Shown here: piece after piece, positions 15,284-22,626 of the stretch
Layout: every line of letters begins with the position of its first letter
Numbering within the stretch: position 1 is the first letter of the stretch
Source: CALVGQ01 sp031551965
Lineage (GTDB): Bacteria; Bacillota_I; Bacilli_A; Erysipelotrichales; Erysipelotrichaceae
NCBI GenBank assembly: GCA_031551965.1
Contig: JAVBMW010000034.1
Coordinates: 1 to 22,626, forward strand
Length of the DNA: 22,626 nucleotides
Direction of reading: 5' to 3'
The notes under the pieces: model-generated
Databases searched by the model: none
What the model saw: the letters and a program-made list of their open reading frames with translations, nothing else
What the model was told of the DNA's origin: nothing
Position numbers and translations under genes: made by a program

Positions 15284-16753
15284 ATGAGTTTTCCAAAAGA
15301 GTTTTTCTGGGGTGGAGCTACGGCTGCTAACCAATGTGAAGGTGGATGGAATAAAGGTGGGCGTGGTTTAGCTGCTACTGATTTTGTCACTGCTGGATCA
15401 CACACTAACCCTCGTATGATCACGATGGAAGTGAACGGGGAAGTTAAAAAGATACCCTACATGTTTGCGGTTCCACAAGGTGCAAAACCAGTAGATGTTG
15501 AAGGAGTATACTATCCAAATCGTGAAGCAATCGATTTCTATAGTCACTACAAAGAAGATATTGCCCTGTTTGCTGAAATGGGATTTAAAATGTTCAGACT
15601 ATCCATTGCGTGGCCAAGAATCTTTCCAAATGGGGATGATGAAAAACCAAACCAAGAAGGACTTGATTTCTATCGCTCTGTATTTGAAGAATGTAAAAAA
15701 TATAATATTGAACCACTTGTAACAATTTCACATTATGATACACCAATTAATATTGAAACAAAGTATGGTGGATGGGCAAATCGCGAAGTCATTGCAATGT
15801 TTGATCGTTACACTGAAACTATCTTTAATGAGTACAAAGGTTTAGTTAAGTACTGGTTAACATTTAATGAAATCAATGTTTCATTGATGATCACATCATT
15901 TTTACCTAAACATATGATTACGCAAGATATGTTAAACAATGCCTATCAATCATTACACAATGAGTTTGTGGCAAGTGCAAGAGCAGTAAAACGTGCTCAC
16001 GAAATCGATCCTGAATACAAAGTAGGATGTATGTTGGCAGGAATGTGTAGCTATCCATTAACTTGTGATCCAAAAGATATCTTAAAGAATCAACATAATT
16101 ACCAAAATGGTACTTACTATTGCGGTGATGTTATGGTACGCGGTGAGTATCCTCATTTCGCAAAACGCATCTGGAAAGAAAACAACATTACATTGAATAC
16201 TGAACCACAAGACTTCATTGACCTAAAAGATGGTTGTGTAGAATTCTATACATTCAGCTACTATTCAACTTCTTGTGTGACTACTCATGAAGATGCAAAG
16301 GCAGCTGGTGGAAACTTCTCAATGGGTGCAAAGAATCCATATCTTGAATACTCTGCATGGGATTGGAGTATGGATCCAGATGGACTACGCTATTTCTTAA
16401 ATGAAATGTATGGACGTTATCAAATACCAATGATGGTTACTGAAAATGGATTAGGTGCTCATGATAAAGTTGAAGAAGATGGAAGTATCCATGACGATTA
16501 TCGTATTGAATATTTAAGAGGACATGTTAAGGCAATGCAAGAGGCACTGGATGATGGTGTTGATTTGATCGGTTACACTTCTTGGGGATGTATCGATTTA
16601 ATTTCTGCAGGAACTGGAGAAATGGCAAAACGTTACGGATACATCTATGTTGATTGTGATGATCAAGGTAATGGAACCAAAGCACGTTCAAGAAAAGACA
16701 GTTTCTATTGGTATAAAAAATGTATCGCATCCAATGGAACTGACTTGGATTAA
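15284..16753 (+). CDS. Glycoside hydrolase family 1, 6-phospho-beta-glucosidase (copy 1)
   Basis: A cytoplasmic retaining glycosidase of 489 residues that should split the 6-phospho-beta-glucoside made by the PTS into glucose-6-phosphate and an aglycone or glucose. The N-terminal GH1 signature FFWGGATAANQCEGGW is present, the acid/base is E196 in TFNEIN and the nucleophile is E387 in TENGLG. The C-terminal SAGTGEMAKRYGYIYVD carries the Ser/Lys/Tyr set that recognises the 6-phosphate in this group. Compared with copy 3 it has extra residues near 44-70 around NGEVKKIPYMFAVPQGAKP. AAGGAGG lies 9 nt before the ATG. It is closer to copy 3 than to copy 2, suggesting duplication within the operon. 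Confidence 0.93.
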   Translation: MSFPKEFFWGGATAANQCEGGWNKGGRGLAATDFVTAGSHTNPRMITMEVNGEVKKIPYMFAVPQGAKPVDVEGVYYPNREAIDFYSHYKEDIALFAEMGFKMFRLSIAWPRIFPNGDDEKPNQEGLDFYRSVFEECKKYNIEPLVTISHYDTPINIETKYGGWANREVIAMFDRYTETIFNEYKGLVKYWLTFNEINVSLMITSFLPKHMITQDMLNNAYQSLHNEFVASARAVKRAHEIDPEYKVGCMLAGMCSYPLTCDPKDILKNQHNYQNGTYYCGDVMVRGEYPHFAKRIWKENNITLNTEPQDFIDLKDGCVEFYTFSYYSTSCVTTHEDAKAAGGNFSMGAKNPYLEYSAWDWSMDPDGLRYFLNEMYGRYQIPMMVTENGLGAHDKVEEDGSIHDDYRIEYLRGHVKAMQEALDDGVDLIGYTSWGCIDLISAGTGEMAKRYGYIYVDCDDQGNGTKARSRKDSFYWYKKCIASNGTDLD

Positions 16754-16768
16754 TTGGAGGAAAAGACA

Positions 16769-18205
16769 ATGAGTTTTCCTAAAGATTTTTTATGGGGTGC
16801 CAGTACGTCAAGCGTACAGGTTGAAGGTGCCTACAACGTTGATGGTAAAGGATTATCAAACTGGGATGTAAAAAGAATCAATCCTAAGTCTTGTTCATTC
16901 AACTGGTCAACAGATTTCTATCATCATTACAAAGAAGATATTGCTTTGATGGCAGAAATGGGATTTAAAGCTTATCGTATGTCGATTGCATGGCCTCGTA
17001 TCATTCCTGATGGGGATGGCGAAGTCAATCCAAAAGGAATCGAATTCTATAAAAATGTATTCAATGAATGTCATAAATATGGCATTGAACCTGTAGTTAC
17101 TATGTTTCATTTCGATATGCCTCAAGCACTTATTGATAAATATGGTGGATGGGAAAATCGTAAAATGGGTGATGCCTATGTTAGATATTGTAAAGTTCTT
17201 CTTGAAAACTTTAAAGATGATGTCAATTATTGGTTAACATTCAATGAACAAAATATGTTGATCTTCTTTGGAGCTATCGATATGATCGGAGGTTCAATGA
17301 AGATACAATCACCAAGTTTACTTTATAATCAAGCTCACGTGCAAAATGTTTCTCAGGCAAAAGTGATCCACTTGTGCCATGAAATTGCACCAAACGCAAA
17401 AATTGGACCTGCTCCAAATATCACAAGCAGCTATCCAAAAACATGTGATCCAAAAGATATGATCGCAGCTATGAATATGGACGATCTTCGAAATAATTTC
17501 TATACGGATGCCTTAGTATTTGGTACATACCCTGCAAGTGTATGGAAGTATTTCAAAGAAAATGATGTAGTATTGGATATTCATGAGGATGATTTTGAAA
17601 TCATGAGAACTTGTCATCCTGATTTCATTGGATTCAACTGTTATGGAAATGATACGACCCAGTATCTTGAATATTACAAGTTGAATGCTGAAGATTTCGC
17701 GAATGGGGATGTTACTGATATGAGTTATCTAATGAAGTTAATGGATAAACCAGGAGTAGGTCGCTCTACTCGAAATGAATATTTCCCTAAAAATACTGTA
17801 GATGGAAATAGCTATGATCCATATTGTATTCGTGTTACGGCTCGTCGCTTGACCGATCGCTATCATTTACCGCTGATCATTACTGAAAATGGTTATGGAC
17901 GTCCAGATACTTTAGAAGCTGATGGAACGATTCATGACCAGTATCGAATTGAACACTTAAGAGAAACAATTCGAGAAATGAGCATCGGTATTGAAGAAGG
18001 GGCTATGCTGTTTGGATATTGTCCATGGAGTGCGGTCGATCTAGTATCTACTCGAGAAGGAATCACAAAACGTTACGGTTTCATTTATGTTGATCGTGAC
18101 GAAGATGATGCAAAGGCAGAACACTCTGAAATGAAACGTTATCGCAAAGATAGTTTCTATTGGTACAAAAAAGTAATCGCATCCAATGGCGAAGAGCTAG
18201 ACTAA
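16769..18205 (+). CDS. Glycoside hydrolase family 1, 6-phospho-beta-glucosidase (copy 2)
   Basis: The protein has 478 residues, the normal GH1 length. The signature FLWGASTSSVQVEGAY, acid/base E160 in TFNEQN and nucleophile E373 in TENGYG are all intact, and STREGITKRYGFIYVD supplies the phosphate-binding set. It is clearly the most divergent of the three hydrolases: its subsite loops around 165-185 (MLIFFGAIDMIGGSM) and 285-330 are unlike copies 1 and 3, so a different aglycone or linkage preference is likely. I start at 16769 because GGAGG lies 8 nt upstream; the frame also opens at a TTG at 16754, but that codon is part of the ribosome binding site. It is 15 nt behind copy 1 in the same operon. 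Confidence 0.93.
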   Translation: MSFPKDFLWGASTSSVQVEGAYNVDGKGLSNWDVKRINPKSCSFNWSTDFYHHYKEDIALMAEMGFKAYRMSIAWPRIIPDGDGEVNPKGIEFYKNVFNECHKYGIEPVVTMFHFDMPQALIDKYGGWENRKMGDAYVRYCKVLLENFKDDVNYWLTFNEQNMLIFFGAIDMIGGSMKIQSPSLLYNQAHVQNVSQAKVIHLCHEIAPNAKIGPAPNITSSYPKTCDPKDMIAAMNMDDLRNNFYTDALVFGTYPASVWKYFKENDVVLDIHEDDFEIMRTCHPDFIGFNCYGNDTTQYLEYYKLNAEDFANGDVTDMSYLMKLMDKPGVGRSTRNEYFPKNTVDGNSYDPYCIRVTARRLTDRYHLPLIITENGYGRPDTLEADGTIHDQYRIEHLRETIREMSIGIEEGAMLFGYCPWSAVDLVSTREGITKRYGFIYVDRDEDDAKAEHSEMKRYRKDSFYWYKKVIASNGEELD

Positions 18206-18219
18206 GGAGAAAATAAATT

Positions 18220-19671
18220 ATGGGATTTCCAAAAGGATTTTATTGGGGTGGGGCAACTGCCGCTAACCAATTTGAAGGTGCATGGAATGTAGATGGTAAA
18301 GGAGCTAGTACTTCTGATCATTTAACAGGTGGAACATTAACGACTCCACGTATGTATACTAGAGATATAAAGGAAGGCGTTTATTACCCTTCTCATGAAG
18401 CGATCGATTTTTATCACCACTACAAAGAAGATATCGCTCTATTTGCTGAAATGGGATTCAAAATGTTTCGTTTATCAATCAACTGGACTCGTTTATATCC
18501 TCAAGGCGATGAAGAAACACCTAATTCTGCAGGAGTTGAATTCTATCGTGATGTATTTAAAGAATTAAAAAAATACAACATTGAACCACTTGTAACGATC
18601 TCTCACTATGAAATGCCATTTGGTTTAAGTGAAAAATACAATGGTTGGGCTGATAGAAGAGTTGTAGGATTTTATGAAAATTATTGCCGTACATTATTCA
18701 CTGAATACAAAGGACTTGTAAAATATTGGTTAACGTTCAATGAAATCAATATCGCAACAATGGAATTTGGTGCTTACATGGCTTTAGGTATGTTACCTGA
18801 GCAAGATGGACCTATGATGGTATTTGGTAAAGAGGATACTAGCGAAGCAAAAAATGCTCGTTACAATGCACTTCATCATCAATTTTTGGCTAGTGCTAAA
18901 GCAGTACTTTTAGCTAAAGAAATCGATCCTGAATATCAAGTGGGATGTATGATCGGTGGAGGACCATCCAGTTATCCATTAACTTGTAACCCTAATGATG
19001 TTCTGGCATCAGTAAAAGGTCTTCAAATGGGAAGCTATTTCTGTAGTGACGTTCAAGTACGTGGAGAATATCCATTCTACTCAAAACGTTTCTTTAAAGA
19101 AAATGGAATCACAATCAATATGGAATCAGGAGATGCTGAACTACTAAAAGCTGGGCATGTGGATTTCTATAGTTTTTCATACTATATGACAGGATGTGTT
19201 ACTGTGGATCCTGAAGCATTAAAAGCGGTAGGAAATATGATGATGGGTGCAAAAAACCCATACCTTCAATCAAGTGAATGGGGATGGCAAATTGATCCAA
19301 CTGGATTACGTATTGCCTTAAACGAATTATACGCTCGTTATGAGGTACCTCTAATGGTCGTTGAAAACGGTATTGGAGCTAATGATGAATTCGTTGATGG
19401 ACAAGTTCATGATCCATATCGTATTGATTATACACGTGATCATATCAAAGCAATGTCAGAAGCTATTGAAGATGGTGTTGATTTGATCACTTACACTCCT
19501 TGGGGATGCATTGATTTAGTTTCTGCATCAACAGGGGAAATGAAAAAACGTTATGGCTTTATCTATGTAGATAAAGATAACGACGGTAATGGAACAATGG
19601 GCCGCTATCGTAAAGACAGCTTCGCTTGGTACAAAAAGGTTATCGCTTCAAACGGTGAAGACTTAGATTAA
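18220..19671 (+). CDS. Glycoside hydrolase family 1, 6-phospho-beta-glucosidase (copy 3)
   Basis: The protein has 483 residues. It shares the N-terminal FYWGGATAANQFEGAW and a TTPRMYTRDIKEGVYYP segment with copy 1. The acid/base is E175 in TFNEIN and the nucleophile is E382 in VENGIG, followed by SASTGEMKKRYGFIYVD for 6-phosphate recognition. It carries an insertion near 186-205 (LGMLPEQDGPMMVFGKEDT) that is typical of several BglA-type enzymes and absent from copies 1 and 2. AAGGAG lies 10 nt before the ATG. All three hydrolases end in a near-identical tail, KKxIASNG-(E/T)-(D/E)LD, which underlines their common origin. The PAP2 gene begins 92 nt further on with no clear terminator between. 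Confidence 0.93.
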   Translation: MGFPKGFYWGGATAANQFEGAWNVDGKGASTSDHLTGGTLTTPRMYTRDIKEGVYYPSHEAIDFYHHYKEDIALFAEMGFKMFRLSINWTRLYPQGDEETPNSAGVEFYRDVFKELKKYNIEPLVTISHYEMPFGLSEKYNGWADRRVVGFYENYCRTLFTEYKGLVKYWLTFNEINIATMEFGAYMALGMLPEQDGPMMVFGKEDTSEAKNARYNALHHQFLASAKAVLLAKEIDPEYQVGCMIGGGPSSYPLTCNPNDVLASVKGLQMGSYFCSDVQVRGEYPFYSKRFFKENGITINMESGDAELLKAGHVDFYSFSYYMTGCVTVDPEALKAVGNMMMGAKNPYLQSSEWGWQIDPTGLRIALNELYARYEVPLMVVENGIGANDEFVDGQVHDPYRIDYTRDHIKAMSEAIEDGVDLITYTPWGCIDLVSASTGEMKKRYGFIYVDKDNDGNGTMGRYRKDSFAWYKKVIASNGEDLD

Positions 19672-19763
19672 ACTTAAATCATCGTTCTAATCGAAGAACC
19701 AACTACTTCTTGTGCGTTATGGCACACCAATAGTTATTATTCAAAATGGGGAGGATTAGACTA

Positions 19764-20624
19764 ATGACTGTATTTTCAAAAAAAGAAAAATTAACTATTC
19801 TCGGCGTACTTGTAGCACTATTTGCAGTGTTTACATTTACAGATCTACAAATTTCACAAGCAATTTTCAATATTGAAAGTCTCTTTGGAAGATTCTTTGA
19901 AGCTTTCGGAGAAACACCAGCGTCATTCATATCATTATTTTCAAGTGTGATATTATTCCGTTACCGCGATAAAAACAACAAAATCAAAAATATCGCTAGT
20001 ATCATTGGATTTGGATTACTCATTGTATTATCTACATTAATGGGAGGCGTTATGAGCGCTCACTATTTATTTGAAGATACGACAATGATGATGGCAGTAG
20101 GTGCAGTGATTGGGATCGCAATGCTTGCCTTGTCAATTTACCTTTCAGGATTGATTGATGCTGATCATGTTCAAATGGCAAAAAAAGTAGCGATCGTAGG
20201 TGTTTTATTGTTCTTTATTGCTGCAATTGGAATCAATATCATCAAACCTCTTGCAGGAAGAATGCGTTTTAGAAATATGGTTGGAAGTTACGAAGGATTT
20301 ACAGCTTGGTACGTATTTGGTGCTGAAAAAGTTACAAATATTTTAGGCCCAAGTGCAAGTGAAGCTTATAAATCATTCCCATCAGGGCATACAGCTAACT
20401 CTGCAGTTATCTTATGGGTAACATTACTACCATTGATGTTCGCAAAACTAGATACTACAGAAACAAGAAGAAATTTAAAAATCTTCGCATTTGTTTGGAT
20501 CATTCTAGTTGCAGTATCTCGTATCGTAATGGGTGCTCACTTTGCAACTGATGTTACATTTGGTGGAGCTTTCACAATTATTGCCTTCTTGATTTTAGAA
20601 AGTATTTTCTTTAAAGAAAAATAA
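19764..20624 (+). CDS. PAP2-family membrane phosphatase
   Basis: A 286-residue membrane protein with six to seven hydrophobic segments and the three PAP2 acid-phosphatase motifs. Motif 1 is K161-x6-R168, but the usual following proline is F169; motif 2 is PSGH at 206-209 with H209; motif 3 is SRIVMGAHFATD with R253, H259 and D263. The catalytic residues are therefore present. Relatives act on lipid phosphates such as phosphatidate, phosphatidylglycerophosphate or undecaprenyl diphosphate on the outer face of the membrane. I start at 19764, with GGGGAGG 9 nt before it; an ATG at 19746 is part of that leader. It follows the sugar operon and could be read with it. A strong hairpin follows. Confidence 0.87.
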   Translation: MTVFSKKEKLTILGVLVALFAVFTFTDLQISQAIFNIESLFGRFFEAFGETPASFISLFSSVILFRYRDKNNKIKNIASIIGFGLLIVLSTLMGGVMSAHYLFEDTTMMMAVGAVIGIAMLALSIYLSGLIDADHVQMAKKVAIVGVLLFFIAAIGINIIKPLAGRMRFRNMVGSYEGFTAWYVFGAEKVTNILGPSASEAYKSFPSGHTANSAVILWVTLLPLMFAKLDTTETRRNLKIFAFVWIILVAVSRIVMGAHFATDVTFGGAFTIIAFLILESIFFKEK

Positions 20625-20637
20625 TCAAATTAAATGA

Positions 20638-20663
20638 ATAGCCCCATCGCAAGATGGGGCTAT
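20638..20663. terminator. Bidirectional hairpin between convergent genes
   Basis: A perfect 11-bp stem (ATAGCCCCATC / GATGGGGCTAT) closes with a stable GCAA tetraloop. It sits 13 nt after the PAP2 stop and 3 nt after the stop of the convergent DUF1361 gene. T-rich sequence follows only on the minus strand, and weakly. Confidence 0.75.
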
Positions 20664-20666
20664 CTA

Positions 20667-21347
20667 CTAAATATTAGATTTTGTATTACTTGCCTTGATA
20701 ACTAAATCAAACAAGAGATAAGTGACAAAGAAGAACGATGCGATCATAAATGAAAATAATATGGCAAAGCGGTCAATGTTGTCGAGCAGTATGTTAATCA
20801 ATGTTCTGACATGAAGGATATCCCAACTATTAAGTCTTAAAAACCTTCCAATATATACGCCATATCCACATAATAAACTTATTGCGATTATCCAAATAAA
20901 ATCTAAAACTTTGTATTTTCTTGATTTCATTGGCTCATGTATCATTGAAGTTGAGAATAAACCGGAAATTATAGCTAAAAATATACCAGCTCCAAGATAA
21001 AGAACTTCAATCCAACCACGCATATTTGTTGAGTAAACACCTGTCTGAATAATCAATCCATCTGAGTTAAGGTGAATTAAATCTGTAATCATATAACAAG
21101 AGTTAGGAAGAAATAATAGCCAAAGTGCTGCAAATCCTAAAGAAAATAGACCCCATCTTTTTTGAAGATGATGAATTGTATTCATCAAATAAGCAAAGAT
21201 CATAGGTAACATCGCAAGAAATATATTCCAAAATAACCATTTAGAGTTAATTGAGTATTCTCTTGCCTCAAGTTTTGTCCCAATAAATACATATATAAAC
21301 ATGACTACTAAGTACGTAGCGATCAACTTCGTATTTTTTTTAATCAT
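20667..21347 (-). CDS. DUF1361 family membrane protein
   Basis: The protein has 226 residues and about six membrane segments. Two family hallmarks are clear: LWLLFLPNSCYMITDLIHL (near 66-84) and YIGRFLRLNSWDIL (near 160-173). DUF1361 proteins are polytopic membrane proteins of unknown activity. I start at 21347 because AAAGGAG lies 5 nt upstream and a promoter sits 28-55 nt before it; the frame continues open to 21482 but would run through that promoter and add an uncharacteristic 45-residue extension. It is transcribed divergently from the PHP gene and converges on the PAP2 gene. Confidence 0.87.
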   Translation of the reverse strand: MIKKNTKLIATYLVVMFIYVFIGTKLEAREYSINSKWLFWNIFLAMLPMIFAYLMNTIHHLQKRWGLFSLGFAALWLLFLPNSCYMITDLIHLNSDGLIIQTGVYSTNMRGWIEVLYLGAGIFLAIISGLFSTSMIHEPMKSRKYKVLDFIWIIAISLLCGYGVYIGRFLRLNSWDILHVRTLINILLDNIDRFAILFSFMIASFFFVTYLLFDLVIKASNTKSNI

Positions 21348-21374
21348 AGAATCTCCTTTTGATTGTATTTCTTG

Positions 21375-21402
21375 ATTATAGTGATTTTTCAACAAAACGC
21401 AA
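21375..21402 (-). promoter_or_regulatory. Promoter of the DUF1361 gene
   Basis: The minus strand shows TTGCGT (21397-21402), a 16-bp spacer and a perfect TATAAT (21375-21380), placed 28 nt before the ATG at 21347. Confidence 0.6.
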
Positions 21403-21434
21403 TTGAAATAATATTTCTTTATAAAATATTTAGA

Positions 21435-21463
21435 TTCATTCATTTGAAATAATACGATATACT
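21435..21463 (+). promoter_or_regulatory. Probable promoter of the PHP gene
   Basis: TATACT (21458-21463) lies 22 nt before the ATG, with a poor -35 TTCATT (21435-21440) at 17 bp. Confidence 0.4.
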
Positions 21464-21485
21464 TAACATAAATAGGAGGCAAATT

Positions 21486-22403
21486 ATGATTTCAGATTAT
21501 CATATACATAGTGATTATAGTGACGATTCATGGCATTTAATGGAAGATGTGATCCAAGATGCATTAGAACTTGGATTAGAAGAAATATGTTTCACGGAAC
21601 ATGTAGATTATGGCGTAAAAGTTGATTGGGATGAGCCAATCGATCCTAATAAAACAGGAATATCTTTATCAGATGAACAAATGGAAGAAATAAAGAACTT
21701 ATACAAAGATGTTGATTTTTCTCAATTTGATTTAAATAGTTTCAATGTCATGAAAAATGTAGATTATCCTTTATACTTTAAAGAAATAAAAGAAGTAAAA
21801 GAAAAATATAAAGATAAGATTACAATCAAAGCAGGATTAGAATTTGGTATTCAAATGCATACTTTATCTAAATATCGATCTTTATTTAATCAATATAAAG
21901 ATGATCTAGATTTTATTCTTTTATCTGTACATCAAATTAATGATATAGAATTTTGGGAAGGTAGCTATCAAAAAGGGAAAACGATAGAAGAGTGTTATGA
22001 AGGCTATTACAATGAATTATATGAAATCATAACCAATTATCATGATTATAGTTGTTTGGCTCACATGGACTTAATGAGAAGATATGTAATGGATAAAAAT
22101 GATAGGTTTGAAGACAATAAAGAAATCATAACCAAAATATTAAAAACAGTAATCACAGATGGAAAAGGAATTGAACTCAATACATCTAGCTATCGCTATG
22201 GAATTGAGGGGCCTACTCCATCGATTGAAATATTAAAATTATATCGTGAACTTGGAGGAACGATCATTACAATAGGTAGTGACAGTCATCAAAAAGATAA
22301 CTTGGGTTCACATATTAAAGAATCAATGAAAATACTAAAAGAGCTAGGATTTGATTCGATTTGTACTTATGAAAAAATGAAGCCAATTTTTCATAAATTA
22401 TAA
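21486..22403 (+). CDS. PHP-domain phosphoesterase (HisJ/histidinol-phosphatase-like)
   Basis: The protein has 305 residues forming a TIM-barrel-like PHP domain with a full metal set: H6 and H8 in DYHIHSDYSDDS, E38-H39 in FTEHVDY, E119 in GLEFG, H149 in SVHQI, H193 in LAHMD and D266/H268 in GSDSHQ. Enzymes of this type hydrolyse phosphomonoesters; the best-known homologues dephosphorylate histidinol phosphate. No histidine biosynthesis genes are nearby, so the annotation as histidinol-phosphatase is by similarity only and another phosphoester is possible. AGGAGG lies 6 nt before the ATG. It has its own promoter and a strong terminator, so it is a single-gene unit. Confidence 0.88.
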   Translation: MISDYHIHSDYSDDSWHLMEDVIQDALELGLEEICFTEHVDYGVKVDWDEPIDPNKTGISLSDEQMEEIKNLYKDVDFSQFDLNSFNVMKNVDYPLYFKEIKEVKEKYKDKITIKAGLEFGIQMHTLSKYRSLFNQYKDDLDFILLSVHQINDIEFWEGSYQKGKTIEECYEGYYNELYEIITNYHDYSCLAHMDLMRRYVMDKNDRFEDNKEIITKILKTVITDGKGIELNTSSYRYGIEGPTPSIEILKLYRELGGTIITIGSDSHQKDNLGSHIKESMKILKELGFDSICTYEKMKPIFHKL

Positions 22404-22410
22404 AATCACA

Positions 22411-22435
22411 AAAAAGGAAGATCAACTTCCTTTTT
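22411..22435 (+). terminator. Terminator of the PHP gene
   Basis: A perfect 10-bp stem (AAAAAGGAAG / CTTCCTTTTT) with a 5-nt loop, ending in T5, begins 8 nt after the stop codon. Confidence 0.9.
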
Positions 22436-22493
22436 GCGTTTTATGGTTCAAAATAATATTGTGCCATATCAATAAAATATAAAATGGATATTT

Positions 22494-22573
22494 AAATTTG
22501 TGTGGGGTAAAGGTACTGCTTTAAAGTTTCGCGGGGTGGTGACATTTAATGTTACAAAGTTATGCGGGGGAAG
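22494..22573. repeat. Three degenerate GGGG-containing repeats, possible mobile-element end
   Basis: Three 18-mers align as AAAkTTnyGyGGGG plus four bases: at 22494-22511, 22523-22540 and 22556-22573, with start-to-start distances of 29 and 33 bp. The G runs stand out against AT-rich surroundings. Multiple short end repeats behind a TGT are a feature of IS21-like elements, but no transposase is visible before the window ends. An ATG at 22598 opens a short frame (MFELFRPNS) to the edge without a ribosome binding site. Confidence 0.4.
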
Positions 22574-22626
22574 TAGAAAAAATAAAAACCTTCTGGTATG
22601 TTTGAGTTATTCAGACCAAACAGCAG

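Noticed and set aside
16527..16769. 80-codon minus-strand frame
   Set aside because: It is antisense to the end of hydrolase copy 1 and lacks any signal.
1..22626. CRISPR arrays, tRNA or rRNA genes
   Set aside because: No regularly spaced repeats of suitable length, cloverleaf sequences or rRNA segments were noticed by eye.

Overview
The window is AT-rich, densely coded DNA with strong Shine-Dalgarno sites and sigma-70-type promoters. It looks like a low-GC Firmicute; gene content and protein style suggest the Erysipelotrichales, but that placement is an inference. Most of it is ordinary chromosome. The left edge carries a decayed RHS/polymorphic-toxin remnant and the right edge may be the end of a mobile element.

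Layout. 1-750: 3' part of an unrecognised gene that runs in from the left, then a fragment of an RHS-repeat protein. 800-2290: a DUF1697 protein and a PfkB-family sugar kinase, closed by a strong terminator. 2341-5272 (minus): a YtrA-type GntR repressor, an ABC ATPase and an ABC permease joined by two 8-nt overlaps, followed by a MerR-family regulator with its own MerR-style promoter and a strong internal ribosome binding site. 5421-7914: phosphoglycerate mutase gpmI and a DUF554 membrane protein. 8143-10192 (minus): a yigZ gene coupled to a small membrane protein gene, then a J-domain membrane protein gene broken by one frameshift.

10486-19671 is a beta-glucoside operon: a LevR-like PRD regulator, lactose/cellobiose-type PTS EIIA, EIIB and EIIC, and three family-1 glycoside hydrolases. 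The PTS should import and phosphorylate a beta-glucoside and the hydrolases should split the 6-phospho-sugar in the cytoplasm. The regulator is odd. It has the LevR domain order but has lost the GAFTGA loop, the Walker B glutamate and the arginine finger, and its promoter is sigma-70-like. It has probably changed from a sigma-54 activator to some other mode of action. 19764-22403: a PAP2 phosphatase, a DUF1361 membrane protein (minus) and a PHP-family phosphoesterase.

The observations most worth checking are the degenerate AAA+ module of the PTS regulator, the TipAL/TipAS-like internal start in the MerR gene, the frameshifted J-domain gene, and the cluster of TATACAC motifs ahead of the PTS operon.
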